A stretch of 64,000 bases of DNA from Bradyrhizobium lablabi (lineage in GTDB: Bacteria > Pseudomonadota > Alphaproteobacteria > Rhizobiales > Xanthobacteraceae). The notes beneath the pieces were generated by a model. It was not told the DNA's origin and made no database searches. It saw nothing but the letters and a program-made list of their open reading frames with translations. The number at the start of each line of letters is the position of its first letter. The stretch's first letter is position 1. This document shows, one piece after another, positions 26,927 through 35,554 of this stretch. The position numbers and the translations under genes are program-made. Location: the NCBI RefSeq assembly GCF_900141755.1, contig NZ_LT670844.1, forward strand, positions 558,001 through 622,000, given 5' to 3'.

Positions 26927-26943
26927 CATTCCGATGAGGAATG
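26927..26943. promoter_or_regulatory. ATTCC-N5-GGAAT palindrome, copy 2
   Basis: CATTCC-GATGA-GGAATG is a perfect 6-bp inverted repeat, 90 bp upstream of the CMD start codon. Flanking sequence also matches the region upstream of the CMD remnant at 25503. Confidence 0.6.
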
Positions 26944-27020
26944 GGAACCTCTTTGCGCAAATGAGCTGCCAATCCCGTTGACCGGAACCGATTGTGTCGG
27001 GGCTGCCCATGATAATTTTC

Positions 27021-27908
27021 CTAATTGCGCGCCCTTTTCTCTTCTTGCGCGGTGCTTGTCCTCTTTCGGTCTCTGCTTCGTCCCGCGCGCGCGACGAAAA
27101 TGGAAAAGCGAGACCCGCGGCAGGGAGTAGAGGCGACGTCGATGCGGTGGCCCAGAATTCCGATCGCTTGGCGCACGATGAAGAGCCCGATGCCCAAACC
27201 GTCACATCGTGCGGCATCAAGCCGGGTGAAAGCCTCGAAGATCTTCGGCATTTGTTCGCCAGGGATTCCAATGCCCGTGTCATACACATCGATCCGGATA
27301 CTCGAACCGAAGTGCCTGCAACCAAGAAGGATGCGACCTCCGGGCTGTGTGTACTTGATTGCATTGCTGACCAGATTGCGCAGGGCGGCGCCGAGGAGCA
27401 GGCTGTCACTCAGTATCGAGGCGTCGCTGGAAACCATGTGGATGCCTATGCCCTTGCTCAGCGCAGCCTGTTCGTTCTCCCGGCAAGCCTGCCGCAAGAC
27501 CTGATGGACGCGTACCGGCGTGAGCTCGAGACGCCGTGTACGTTCTCGGACGCGCAGCGCAGTCAGGATCTGCTCCAGTTGCTCCCTAAGCCGGTCGATC
27601 GCCCTTTGACCGGACCGCAAACATCGCAGTTCGGAGCTCGTTCGGATTCCAAGCCCAAGGAGTTCGTGAGCGCTTTGAATGACCTGGAGTGGCTGCCGGA
27701 GATCGTGTCCGGCTATGGCGAGCAGCACCGCCTCGAAGTTCGAGACTCTGTGCGGCCTAGCAGAGGCCGTCATGTTCCAAGATACCGGTCGCGTCGCGCC
27801 AGCTGTTGCCCGGAAACTCTCGTTGCGTTCTTCCGTTCCGATATGGTCGTCACCTGACTGGAAAGCGCCGCTTCGATCTCCAAAACCCGCAAAAACTTGC
27901 TCGGTCAT
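27021..27908 (-). CDS. Sensor histidine kinase without a recognisable sensor domain
   Basis: A 295-residue protein. The first 55 residues are low-complexity polar sequence with no PAS, GAF or TM segment. The H-box is LLAIAGHDLRQPLQVIQ (His68). The HATPase domain has N-box NLVSNAIKY, G1 DTGIGIPGEQ and a degenerate G2 (CDGLGIGLFI). HDLRQPL is typical of hybrid or BphP-like kinases of this group. The start at 27908 is chosen because GGAGG lies 6 nt upstream. It is in line with the larger kinase and two response regulators. Confidence 0.85.
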   Translation of the reverse strand: MTEQVFAGFGDRSGAFQSGDDHIGTEERNESFRATAGATRPVSWNMTASARPHRVSNFEAVLLAIAGHDLRQPLQVIQSAHELLGLGIRTSSELRCLRSGQRAIDRLREQLEQILTALRVRERTRRLELTPVRVHQVLRQACRENEQAALSKGIGIHMVSSDASILSDSLLLGAALRNLVSNAIKYTQPGGRILLGCRHFGSSIRIDVYDTGIGIPGEQMPKIFEAFTRLDAARCDGLGIGLFIVRQAIGILGHRIDVASTPCRGSRFSIFVARAGRSRDRKRTSTAQEEKRARN

Positions 27909-28064
27909 AACCATCCTCCACCCACGATTGAAGTCCGTGCTGGTGAGGAGGATTATCCAGCCGGTGGCTTTTGGCCTATTGCCCAAGCGAATGTCGGGGT
28001 AACACCTTGGTATCAAAGATCTAGCCGATCGGCTGAGCCAGGCGATTCAAAGTGGTGACGGCAG

Positions 28065-30470
28065 TTAAGTTTGAGCAGCATCCGTAGCGGGAAGCTCGAA
28101 CCAGAACCTGGCGCCGCCGTGGATCGTGTTGTTGTCCGCGCCGATCCGGCCACCATGCGCTTCAACGATCGACCGGCAGATCGACAAGCCCATGCCCATG
28201 CCCCCCTCCTTTGTCGTGAAGAAACTGTCGAACAGGCGGGAAAGATGCTCCGGCTTGATACCAGGGCCGCTGTTCTCGACGGTACAGCGTATGGTTGCGG
28301 CATCAACCGCTTCCGTGGAAATAGCTATTTTACGGTCGATGGCAGACGCCTGTGCTATCGCCTGCAATGCATTGACCACCAGATTGACGACAACCTGTTG
28401 CAGTTGGGTGCGGTCGGCGAGCACTTTCGGACCCGCGGCCGCACTATGGTACGACACCGTCACGCGACGGGATTGCGCTTCGTGCCGCAGAAACTGCAAC
28501 ACCTCGCTGATCAGATCGTCAATTGACACCAACACGCGCTCTGGTGGCCGCCGGGCGGCCATCGAGCGGATCCTGGCGATGATTTCCGATGCGCGCCGCG
28601 CGTCGGCATTCATCCGCTCAAGCGACGAGCGCACTTCGTCGAGATCGGGCGCTGGCCGATTAAGCCAGCGTAGTCCCGCATCAGCACTGGCGCCAATGGC
28701 GCCAAGGGGTTGATTGATTTCGTGGGCGATCGAAGCAGTTAGCTCTCCCAACGTTGAAACTCGTGCAGCATGCGCAAACTTCGCCTGGATCTGTTGGAGT
28801 TCCTCCTGAGCCCGGGCAAGATCGGTCAGATCAACGAGCGCAATGAGATTGACGCCGACGTCAGTCCGCGTGGCCGTGAAGAGCACGTCGATCACGCGCC
28901 CGTCCAGCGTATTGACCTGCGTTTTTTCCTCGTATGTCGTCTCGCCGCGGAAACGGCTTTCCAGCGTCCGGCGGATCGTGTCCGGTCGCGCTTGCCAGAA
29001 GTGCGTCGCAGGCCCGAGCAGCTCGCGCCGATCCTTGGCGCCGAACATCTTTACGGTAATGCCATTAACTTCCTCGACCACCATGACTTCGATCGCGTTC
29101 GGCACGAACTCGGGATGAGCATCGAGATAGGCAGGAAAGTCGACCACGCCCGCGCCTGCCACGTCCTTGAACATTTCGAGCAATCCGCGGACATTGACCT
29201 GCCAAAGCGAAATAGGCATGTGATCAAACAGTCTGCGGTATTGTTGCTCGCTCTGCTCCAACGCCGCATAGGCAGCCTTGCGCTCGGTTACATCCATGAC
29301 TGCGCCCATGAACTGAAACCCGCGGCGCTCATCTTTAACAAGGTGCGCAACGACATGAAGATGCTTGACCAAGCCGTCAGGCATCAACAGCCGGTGCTCA
29401 AAATCGTAGTCCTGTTTCTCCTCCGCAGCATGCTCGACGGCCCGTCCGACGGCCGCAATATCATCGGGGTGGACGCGATCGAGCACCATCTGGATGGAGG
29501 GCTTGCTCGCGGGGTCGTACCCAAGAATCTTGTAGCATTGGTCGGACCAAAAAATCTCGCCGCTCGACACATTCCAGCCGAAGCTGCCGGTGTGGCTCAG
29601 GTTTTGTGCTTCGGCGAGGAAGGTTTCCTGCATTCGCCGCAGCGCGGTTTCGGCCCGCTTGCGCTCGGTGATATCGGTATTGCTCTCCAGCGTACCGATC
29701 GGTTTTCCCTCCGCGTCCCTCTGCAGGGACCACCGGCTTTCAACAGTAACTCGTTCGCCCGTACGCGTCGTGTGGACAAGTTCGCCTTCCCAGCGGCCGG
29801 TGCGTGACAAGATTTGATCGATGTCAATGAGCGGAGCCGGAAAGACCGTTTTTAGCAGATCATGGGTGATCTTGCCGGCCGCCTCGCCTCGTTTCCAACC
29901 ATAAAGCTCTTCGGCGCCCCGATTCCAGTATCGAACCACATTGTTCACGTCTTTGACGAATACGGCGTCGTGGGTGAGATCGAGAAGCCGCGCCTGTTGG
30001 CTTTGCACTTCGCCGAACTGGCGGACCCGCCTTACCAACCCCGTGATTGCGAGCGAAGTGAAAAAAAATGCGATCAGAGTGAGCCAATCTTGCACGTCCC
30101 ACATCTGAAACGAGAAAATCGGCTCGAAGAAGAAATAGTCGAGACAGCCGGCGACCATCAACGAGAAGATGACTGACGAAATGAAGCTGTCCAGCAGAGA
30201 GAGCAGAACGATTACAATCAAGTAGATCGGGACAACGACCCTTGGCTTGAGGTCGAGTTCAAAGCCGACCCAGGTCACCAGCGCGATCATGGCACCGCCA
30301 ACGAGCCAAAGCGCAATCAGGTAGCGGTAGTTCGTGGTCCGCTTTTCCGTCGATAGCGACTCCGGTACCAACAGCGTACTTGCCTGCAAGGTGCGAAGAT
30401 CGCTAACGGTCCGCTGCAACAGCCCGCCCGAATTCGTCGCTATTTTCCCGAGTTGCTCAAAGCCGCTCAT
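28065..30470 (-). CDS. Membrane PAS-domain sensor histidine kinase
   Basis: An 801-residue kinase. A KdpD-like DUF4118 membrane domain (TM segments about 45-135, including LMVAGCLDYFFFEPIFSF) is followed by three PAS regions (about 155-280, 285-405, 410-540; linkers TDITERKRAE and MDVTERKAAY). The dimerisation/H-box is STLGELTASIAHEINQPLGAI. The HATPase motifs are NLVVNALQAI, SGPGIKPEHL, FTTKEGGMGMGLSI. The H-box/HATPase pair is of the FixL/TodS-like type common in rhizobia. It probably phosphorylates the FixJ-type regulator at 31241. The start at 30470 excludes a Cys/Arg-rich extension. Confidence 0.9.
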   Translation of the reverse strand: MSGFEQLGKIATNSGGLLQRTVSDLRTLQASTLLVPESLSTEKRTTNYRYLIALWLVGGAMIALVTWVGFELDLKPRVVVPIYLIVIVLLSLLDSFISSVIFSLMVAGCLDYFFFEPIFSFQMWDVQDWLTLIAFFFTSLAITGLVRRVRQFGEVQSQQARLLDLTHDAVFVKDVNNVVRYWNRGAEELYGWKRGEAAGKITHDLLKTVFPAPLIDIDQILSRTGRWEGELVHTTRTGERVTVESRWSLQRDAEGKPIGTLESNTDITERKRAETALRRMQETFLAEAQNLSHTGSFGWNVSSGEIFWSDQCYKILGYDPASKPSIQMVLDRVHPDDIAAVGRAVEHAAEEKQDYDFEHRLLMPDGLVKHLHVVAHLVKDERRGFQFMGAVMDVTERKAAYAALEQSEQQYRRLFDHMPISLWQVNVRGLLEMFKDVAGAGVVDFPAYLDAHPEFVPNAIEVMVVEEVNGITVKMFGAKDRRELLGPATHFWQARPDTIRRTLESRFRGETTYEEKTQVNTLDGRVIDVLFTATRTDVGVNLIALVDLTDLARAQEELQQIQAKFAHAARVSTLGELTASIAHEINQPLGAIGASADAGLRWLNRPAPDLDEVRSSLERMNADARRASEIIARIRSMAARRPPERVLVSIDDLISEVLQFLRHEAQSRRVTVSYHSAAAGPKVLADRTQLQQVVVNLVVNALQAIAQASAIDRKIAISTEAVDAATIRCTVENSGPGIKPEHLSRLFDSFFTTKEGGMGMGLSICRSIVEAHGGRIGADNNTIHGGARFWFELPATDAAQT

Positions 30471-30758
30471 GGGACGATTCTCGATGCGAGCGCTCAAGCT
30501 TCCTGCCGGCTCCGCATGGCGCTCAAACGGACCGGTATGCAATCGACAGCCTAACAATCGCGCTATTTTACAACATTCCGAATGCAACGGCCACCAGCTT
30601 GCTACCGCAACCTTGGGCTAACCCTGCTGGGCCCGCATTTCGGATAAAACCGAGCGCATAACTCGCGGAAAAAGCGAGGTAAAACGGCCGAGCACCCCGC
30701 CCGTTATCCGTTTTGCTCCTGGCGGATCATCCGCAGAAGTCGCATTGAAGGGCTAAGT

Positions 30759-31127
30759 CTAACTGTTCAGCGCCCTCTCCAGACAACCTACAAGTATTTC
30801 CGATTCAATTGGCTTCTTGAGAAAACACATTGCACCGCTCGCGAAAGCCTTCTCTTCAAGACCGGGCTCAAGGCGCGCGGTGATCATGATCACCGGCAGA
30901 GAGCATTGTTGTGCAGTCAGGTGCTCTTTAAGGTCGATCCCGCTCATTCCAGGCATCTGAATGTCGGTGATCATGCACGCGAAACTTTCGGCATCCCCAT
31001 GCGCCAGAAAATCTTCAGCGGAAGCAAAGCCGCGAGCATCATAACCGAGCGCACGGACCAAATCTATAAGTGAGGTACGCATCGAATCGTCGTCATCAAC
31101 GATGGAAATTTTTCGTGTCACAGGCAT
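30759..31127 (-). CDS. Single-domain response regulator (receiver only)
   Basis: A 122-residue receiver. The acidic pocket is DDDD (11-14), phospho-acceptor Asp55 lies in MITDIQMPGMSG, the switch Thr in MITAR and the Lys in CFLKKP. It has no output domain. It may act as a phosphate sink or relay, or bind a partner. It lies between the kinase and the FixJ-like regulator, all leftward. Confidence 0.9.
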   Translation of the reverse strand: MPVTRKISIVDDDDSMRTSLIDLVRALGYDARGFASAEDFLAHGDAESFACMITDIQMPGMSGIDLKEHLTAQQCSLPVIMITARLEPGLEEKAFASGAMCFLKKPIESEILVGCLERALNS

Positions 31128-31176
31128 CCGGCCGTCCTTGAAATATTCCGAGCATCGCCGCTGAGTCGCGGGGCGA

Positions 31177-31194
31177 ATGCGACATTAGTCGCAT
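31177..31194. promoter_or_regulatory. Perfect inverted repeat upstream of the receiver gene
   Basis: ATGCGAC-ATTA-GTCGCAT has 7-bp perfect arms. It lies 50 bp upstream of the receiver start codon and after the FixJ-like gene. It could be an operator for the FixJ-like protein or a short intercistronic hairpin; there is no T-run. Confidence 0.4.
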
Positions 31195-31240
31195 GCGCGA
31201 CCGCGTCTTGTAATCAGACTCAGGTATGAGGAACCGCCAG

Positions 31241-31870
31241 TCAGGGTTCCACGGTTTTCAACGCATCGGCCATCCGGACCAGATCGGCAAGAGTGCGTGC
31301 ACCCATTTTTCGCATTGCGGCGCCGCGATGAATCTTGACGGTCACCTCGCTCAGGCCGAGGTCTCCTGCCACCTGCTTGTTCATCTTCCCTGTGGTCACA
31401 AGCATCATCACTTGCTGCTCGCGCGGCGTCAGCGTCGCGAAGCTTTCGGCGAGACGTGCGGTGTCGCCTGATTCGGCGCGGCGCTTTCGGTCTCGCTCAA
31501 TTGCCGCGGCCGCCGCGTCGAGCATATCCTGATCGCGAAAGGGCTTGGGCAGGAAGTCCATCGCGCCTGCCTTCATGGCGCGAACCGACATTGGTATATC
31601 GCCATGACCGGTGATCAGTATGACAGGAAATCGAATACCGAGGCCAATGAGCTGGTCCTGGAAATCAAGTCCGCTTGTCCCCGGCAGCCGCACGTCAAGT
31701 ACGATACATCCCGGGGCATCGGTCCTGGCAGCGTCGACGAACTCGCTCGCCGATCCGTAGGTCCGAGTCTGTATTCCGACCGAGCGAAACAGACTGTCAA
31801 GGGAAGCCCGCAACGATTCATCGTCATCGACAATATGAACAACCGGCCTGTCGTTCGATTCCTGTACCAT
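31241..31870 (-). CDS. FixJ-family response regulator
   Basis: A 209-residue protein. The receiver domain has acidic residues at 15-17, phospho-acceptor Asp59 in CIVLDVRLPGTSGLDF, Thr87 and Lys109 in FLPKPF. The LuxR-type helix-turn-helix is LTPREQQVMMLVTTGKMNKQ...SEVTVKIHRGAAMRKM (about 147-190). FixJ/NodW-type proteins activate promoters as phosphorylated dimers and bind short palindromes. The ATTCC-N5-GGAAT palindromes nearby are candidate targets, by inference only. Confidence 0.93.
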   Translation of the reverse strand: MVQESNDRPVVHIVDDDESLRASLDSLFRSVGIQTRTYGSASEFVDAARTDAPGCIVLDVRLPGTSGLDFQDQLIGLGIRFPVILITGHGDIPMSVRAMKAGAMDFLPKPFRDQDMLDAAAAAIERDRKRRAESGDTARLAESFATLTPREQQVMMLVTTGKMNKQVAGDLGLSEVTVKIHRGAAMRKMGARTLADLVRMADALKTVEP

Positions 31871-32429
31871 TAGCCTGCGCCCAGCGGACAGCTTCTCAAT
31901 ATCAGGTCGCGTCGCTGCTCCTGATCACACCAAGGCATGATCGTATCAGACCTTTATCACTGCCAAAAGTGGTCTGTCGATTGCGCAAAAGGCAGAAACA
32001 TTCCATCGGCGGCAGAGCAGCAGCATGAAGGGTCCATAAAATCAATTCGATAGGAGGAAACCCGAGCTCCACCGAGCAGTGAAAGATGTCCCTCGCGGGA
32101 CGATGGATGAGGTGAGTTCGCATGTCTGCTGCAGCGGCGAACCCAGGCCTCGAACCATCAGCGGGCAACATTCCGGGCCAAAACCGGAGGTCCGATCAAG
32201 CCCGAAATCGTATTCGCAACAGCGGCGGGGAACATATGATGTTGCGGCGCAGTCGGCAAGTTCGCGCTGGGGCGCGACATCGTCGTGTAAGTACAAGGCT
32301 TCCTAGGCTTTCCCGCAACTCGCTAAGCCTTCTAAGCGCGCAATGAGCATACGAACAAGACAGGCGCAACGAATGGGTTTATTCCGAAGTGGAATAACGG
32401 TTTTGCTGGGGCGTGGTTCCACTGTACAG
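31871..32429. other. 559-bp intergenic region with palindrome copy 3 (32379-32397)
   Basis: No frame here has both a ribosome site and protein-like sequence. TTATTCC-GAAGT-GGAATAA (7-bp arms, 32379-32397) shares the ATTCC-N5-GGAAT core with copies at 25585, 26927 and 35555. Here no obvious gene starts about 90 bp away, so its target is unclear; a short undetected gene or RNA is possible. Confidence 0.5.
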
Positions 32430-32465
32430 AAAGCCGCCGGCAAGCTGTTGCTAGCCGACGGCTTT
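32430..32465 (-). terminator. Strong hairpin after DUF417 copy 2
   Basis: AAAGCCGCCGGC (32430-32441) pairs with GCCGACGGCTTT (32454-32465) at 11 of 12 positions. Reading leftward it ends in TTTCTG, 18 bp after the DUF417 stop. The symmetry of A and T flanks means it could work in both directions. Confidence 0.65.
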
Positions 32466-32482
32466 TCGAGTTACCGGCAGCA

Positions 32483-32986
32483 TCATTGCTTCGTGACGCG
32501 CACCACGTCCTGCTTCAACAGATAGAGCGACACAGCCAGCAGCACCACGTCCTTCATCAGGAAGGGGACGTTGCCTGTCATCGCCGGAAATCCGGCCGCA
32601 GGATCCCAACCCTCCGGCATCAAGGGGATGATCGTGACGGTGGCGATGAAGGTCGCGGTCGAACCGGCCGCGCCGAGGATCCCGAGCCGCTTGTCCCAGA
32701 AGCCGGCGAACAGCAGCGAGCCGAACGTCCATTCGGAAACACCGAGGAACCAGCTCGCGCCCTGATGGCCGAACACGGGATAGAGCCACCAGATCAGCGG
32801 ACCGTTGCTGATGAAGGGAACGAGCCGCTCGGCCTCATAGGCCCACCACTTCTGGTAACCGAAGAAGAAAAACATGATCACCATCGACGCCCGGACGATG
32901 TGGTAGTCGAGGTCCTCCGCGAGCAGGCCCGACCTTCGCAAGGTGGCGACAAGCGGGTTGAATGCGGTGTTGATAAGCGAGTTCAT
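32483..32986 (-). CDS. DUF417 (YkgB/RclC-like) inner-membrane protein, copy 2
   Basis: A 167-residue protein, nearly identical to copy 1 (25586-26143) from about residue 20 to the end, with the tail of copy 1 absent. It has four membrane segments and the same FFFFGYQKWW and MTGNVPFLMKDVVLL motifs. It follows a CMD gene after 42 bp that contain a 9-bp inverted repeat (CGCAGTCGC/GCGACTGCG). The reactive-chlorine-resistance link comes from the family (RclC). The AraC regulator upstream has an RclR-like layout and supports it. Confidence 0.88.
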   Translation of the reverse strand: MNSLINTAFNPLVATLRRSGLLAEDLDYHIVRASMVIMFFFFGYQKWWAYEAERLVPFISNGPLIWWLYPVFGHQGASWFLGVSEWTFGSLLFAGFWDKRLGILGAAGSTATFIATVTIIPLMPEGWDPAAGFPAMTGNVPFLMKDVVLLAVSLYLLKQDVVRVTKQ

Positions 32987-33028
32987 TGTCGTAACTCCTT
33001 GTGTTGAGCATCGACCGCGCAGTCGCAG

Positions 33029-33565
33029 TCACGCGACTGCGGGGAAGTCGATGTCGGTGTCGTTGATGTTGTTGAAGACGTTGGTGAAGACGGTGGTGGC
33101 GAAGGCGAGGCTGATGTCGACAAGCTGCGCGTCGCTGTAGCCGGCATCCTTGATCGCGGCGAAATCGGCATCGCTCACAGTGCCGCTGGTTGCCGCGAGC
33201 TTGCGAACGAAGCGGACCAGCGCATCGCGCTTGACGTCGCCGGTCGGCTTGCCATCGCGGATGTTCTTCAGCTCTTCGGGTTTCAACCCGGCGAGCTTGC
33301 CGAGCAGGCTGTGCGCGGCGACGCAATAGTCGCAGCCGGCGACGCCGGAGATGACGAGCTTGATCGTCTCCTGATCGCGCTTGCTCAGGCTGCCCGAAGC
33401 AAGCACGGCATCGGCAGCAAGCACTGCCTTCAGTGCGGCAGGTCCGTGCGCGCCGATCGCGGCAAAGGTGTTCGGTACGCTGCCGATTGCCTTTTTGATC
33501 TGGCCGTAGATCTCGGCGGTCGCGCCGGTTGCGGATTCAAGGCTGGGAACGGAAAGACGAGACAT
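33029..33565 (-). CDS. Carboxymuconolactone decarboxylase (AhpD-like) family protein, copy 2
   Basis: A 178-residue helical protein with the motif GCDYCVAAH (Cys78, Cys81, His85), at the same positions as in copy 1 although overall identity is low. The Glu66 region is SKRDQETIKLVISGVAG. It is an alkylhydroperoxidase-like (AhpD core) protein. The 16 nt next to its start codon are identical to the leader of the small exported protein gene at 17374. Operator copy A lies 68 bp upstream. It forms a two-gene unit with DUF417 copy 2. Confidence 0.88.
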   Translation of the reverse strand: MSRLSVPSLESATGATAEIYGQIKKAIGSVPNTFAAIGAHGPAALKAVLAADAVLASGSLSKRDQETIKLVISGVAGCDYCVAAHSLLGKLAGLKPEELKNIRDGKPTGDVKRDALVRFVRKLAATSGTVSDADFAAIKDAGYSDAQLVDISLAFATTVFTNVFNNINDTDIDFPAVA

Positions 33566-33632
33566 GGTGACACTCCTTGGTTGGGGTTGAGCAACGATTG
33601 CGGAGTGACTGTATGAACTCGCATTGATACTT

Positions 33633-33676
33633 TGAATGTCGCCTTAGCTCGTTTCTATGCCCGTTCGTCTCATTTG
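33633..33676. promoter_or_regulatory. Conserved bipartite motif, copy A (candidate AraC-family operator)
   Basis: TGAATG-N18-ATGC-N7-TCTCA-N2-TG, spacing identical to copies B (34006) and C (17453). Together with copy B it shares a further upstream block (GGAGTGAC-N2-TATGAAC, from 33601). The position is between CMD copy 2 and the AraC gene. The rest of the 495-bp gap (33677-34005) shows no convincing gene. Confidence 0.65.
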
Positions 33677-34005
33677 CAGTGGAAGGCCATTTTTCACGAA
33701 AAGAAACGCCCACGGCTCTGGTGCGAGAACCGCGGGCGGAGCTTGTCCGGCTCAGCGTTGGATGCAGACATCAATTGTGGTCGGCCGCGTAATGCGCCTT
33801 CGGCCTGGCATGAAGCGTATGTGGCGCATAGGCGAGCGTGTCGGCGGCCGGTAGCCAGGGATCGCGGAAGCAATCGCCGCCGCGGCCCGACGACGTCCAC
33901 TGACATTGCTCGAGGGTATCGAAGCTGCAGGACACCACCTGCGACGTCACATCCTTACGGCAATATTCGCCAGCGGAGTGACGCTATGAACCGGTGGTGA
34001 GACGT

Positions 34006-34049
34006 TGAATGTTTCTTCGGATCCTTTATATGCCGAAACATCTCAAATG
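34006..34049. promoter_or_regulatory. Conserved bipartite motif, copy B, upstream of araC-type gene
   Basis: Same motif and spacing as copies A and C, ending 12 bp before the AraC-type start codon. Within it, ATGTTTC and GAAACAT form an inverted repeat. Its position fits autoregulation. Confidence 0.6.
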
Positions 34050-34060
34050 GAGGTCGCTGC

Positions 34061-35089
34061 ATGCCCGCTGCGGATTGGCTCAGCCGCTTGTTCGAGATGG
34101 TGACGGTGCGCGGTCGGCTCGATCTGCGCTGCGCCTATGGCGCGCCTTGGCGGATCGATCAGGGGCCGGGCGGAGCCAACGAAATCCCCTATCACGCGGT
34201 CATCGGCGGCTCTGCGGTGCTGGAGAATCCGGCTGGCGGCCGGCCAGTGCAGTTGAAGGCCGGCGACATCCTCCTCCTGCCAGGAAATCGGCGGCACGTG
34301 ATGCATGACGGAAGCGGCGCGAGGGCAAAACCGGCGCGCGATCATCAACACCTCAATCTCTTGATCAGCGAAAACGCTGGCACCGGCGAGCGGCTCGACC
34401 TGCTCTGCGGTCACTTCGCCATTGCTCCGCCACATGATCGTCTGCTGCGCAACCATCTGCCGCCCCTTCTTGTCGTGCACACAGGTGATATCAGCGCAGT
34501 GACCGCGCGTACGGGAACGGCCGCTCAACTGTCCAGTTTGGTCGGTCTGATGCGCAGCGAGTCAGAGGCCGATCATCTCGGTGGCCGCGCAATGCTGAAT
34601 GCGCTTTCGACTGCGATGTTCGCCCTGGCGCTCCGACTGGCGAGCGAAGCGAAAGACGCGCCCATCGGACTTCTCGCGGTCGCTAGCCACCCGCGTCTGG
34701 CGCCGGCGCTGGCAGCGATCTTCAACGAGCCGGCGCGCGCGTGGTCACTGCCGGACTTGGCACGTCTCTGCAACATGTCGCGCGCGACGCTGGCGCGCCA
34801 GTTTCAGGAGAAGCTCGGGCGCTCCGCCAGCGATCTCCTGACCGAAATCCGGATGACGCTCGCGTCGAACGAATTGAGAAAGCCTTCCATGTCAACGGGA
34901 GCCGTAGCGGACGCGGTCGGCTACCAGTCCGAGGCTGCCTTCCAACGCGCGTTCAAGAGCCATATGGGGCTGACACCCGCCCAATGGAGAAAGGGCGAGG
35001 AATTTTCGAAAGCTGACCACAGCAGTGACGGCCAGCATGAGGAACTCCAATCGGCAACTTTACCCTCCCGGGGACGTCCGATCGCGTAG
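34061..35089 (+). CDS. AraC-family regulator with N-terminal cupin domain (RclR-like layout)
   Basis: A 342-residue protein. The N-terminal Cupin_6-type sensor (about 5-110: APWRIDQGPG, YHAVIGGSAVLENP, AGDILLLPGNRRHVM) is followed by two C-terminal helix-turn-helix units (about 215-310: LPDLARLCNMSRATLARQFQEKLG and GAVADAVGYQSEAAFQRAFKSHMG). GGAGG stands 7 nt before the ATG. The layout matches RclR-type regulators, but the paired HPHPC-like sensor residues of RclR are not obvious. It is adjacent to the CMD/DUF417 unit and probably controls it through the motif at 33633. Confidence 0.9.
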   Translation: MPAADWLSRLFEMVTVRGRLDLRCAYGAPWRIDQGPGGANEIPYHAVIGGSAVLENPAGGRPVQLKAGDILLLPGNRRHVMHDGSGARAKPARDHQHLNLLISENAGTGERLDLLCGHFAIAPPHDRLLRNHLPPLLVVHTGDISAVTARTGTAAQLSSLVGLMRSESEADHLGGRAMLNALSTAMFALALRLASEAKDAPIGLLAVASHPRLAPALAAIFNEPARAWSLPDLARLCNMSRATLARQFQEKLGRSASDLLTEIRMTLASNELRKPSMSTGAVADAVGYQSEAAFQRAFKSHMGLTPAQWRKGEEFSKADHSSDGQHEELQSATLPSRGRPIA

Positions 35090-35226
35090 GAGATGAGCGC
35101 TTGGGTCCGCCATGCCCAAGTAGAGACGATAGAGCATATAAACGCGACTAATTGGCATTCGAGGTCTGAAATCGACGCCGTACATTCACTCCGCAAGCGT
35201 TACTCAACCAAACCCAGGAGTGTCCA

Positions 35227-35439
35227 ATGTCACGTCTTTCAATTCTCGTCACCGCCATCGTTCTATCGGTTGCGGTCACTTCAATGAGCCAGATGGCATC
35301 CGCAAAGGAGCATCCTCGGCTCCGCCAACCGCACTTCACCAGCGAACAATTTCGCCGGGCCAATGCTGCCGTCGTTGCTGTCCCTGAGGTGCCATCAACC
35401 ATGTACACTGGCGGATGGTCGGCCCCCGCTGGTCGTTAA
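35227..35439 (+). CDS. Small secreted protein of unknown function
   Basis: A 70-residue protein with an N-terminal signal peptide (about 1-26, ending MASA) and a mature part of about 44 residues, rich in Arg, Ala and Val. AGGAG is placed 6 nt before the ATG. I recognise no domain. It lies 137 bp after the AraC gene in the same direction. Confidence 0.6.
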   Translation: MSRLSILVTAIVLSVAVTSMSQMASAKEHPRLRQPHFTSEQFRRANAAVVAVPEVPSTMYTGGWSAPAGR

Positions 35440-35554
35440 CGCGCAACGATGAGCATAAACGAGAGGCGAAGCGGTCCCAACACGTCCCGCTGAGGGCGAG
35501 TTGGGACCGTTCACTACGCAAGACGATGCAAAGCTGAACCCAGCAACCGCGACC

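Noticed and set aside
33632..34000. 122-codon rightward frame between CMD copy 2 and the AraC gene
   Set aside because: Arg/Cys-rich, no ribosome site, and it overlaps the conserved operator-like motif.
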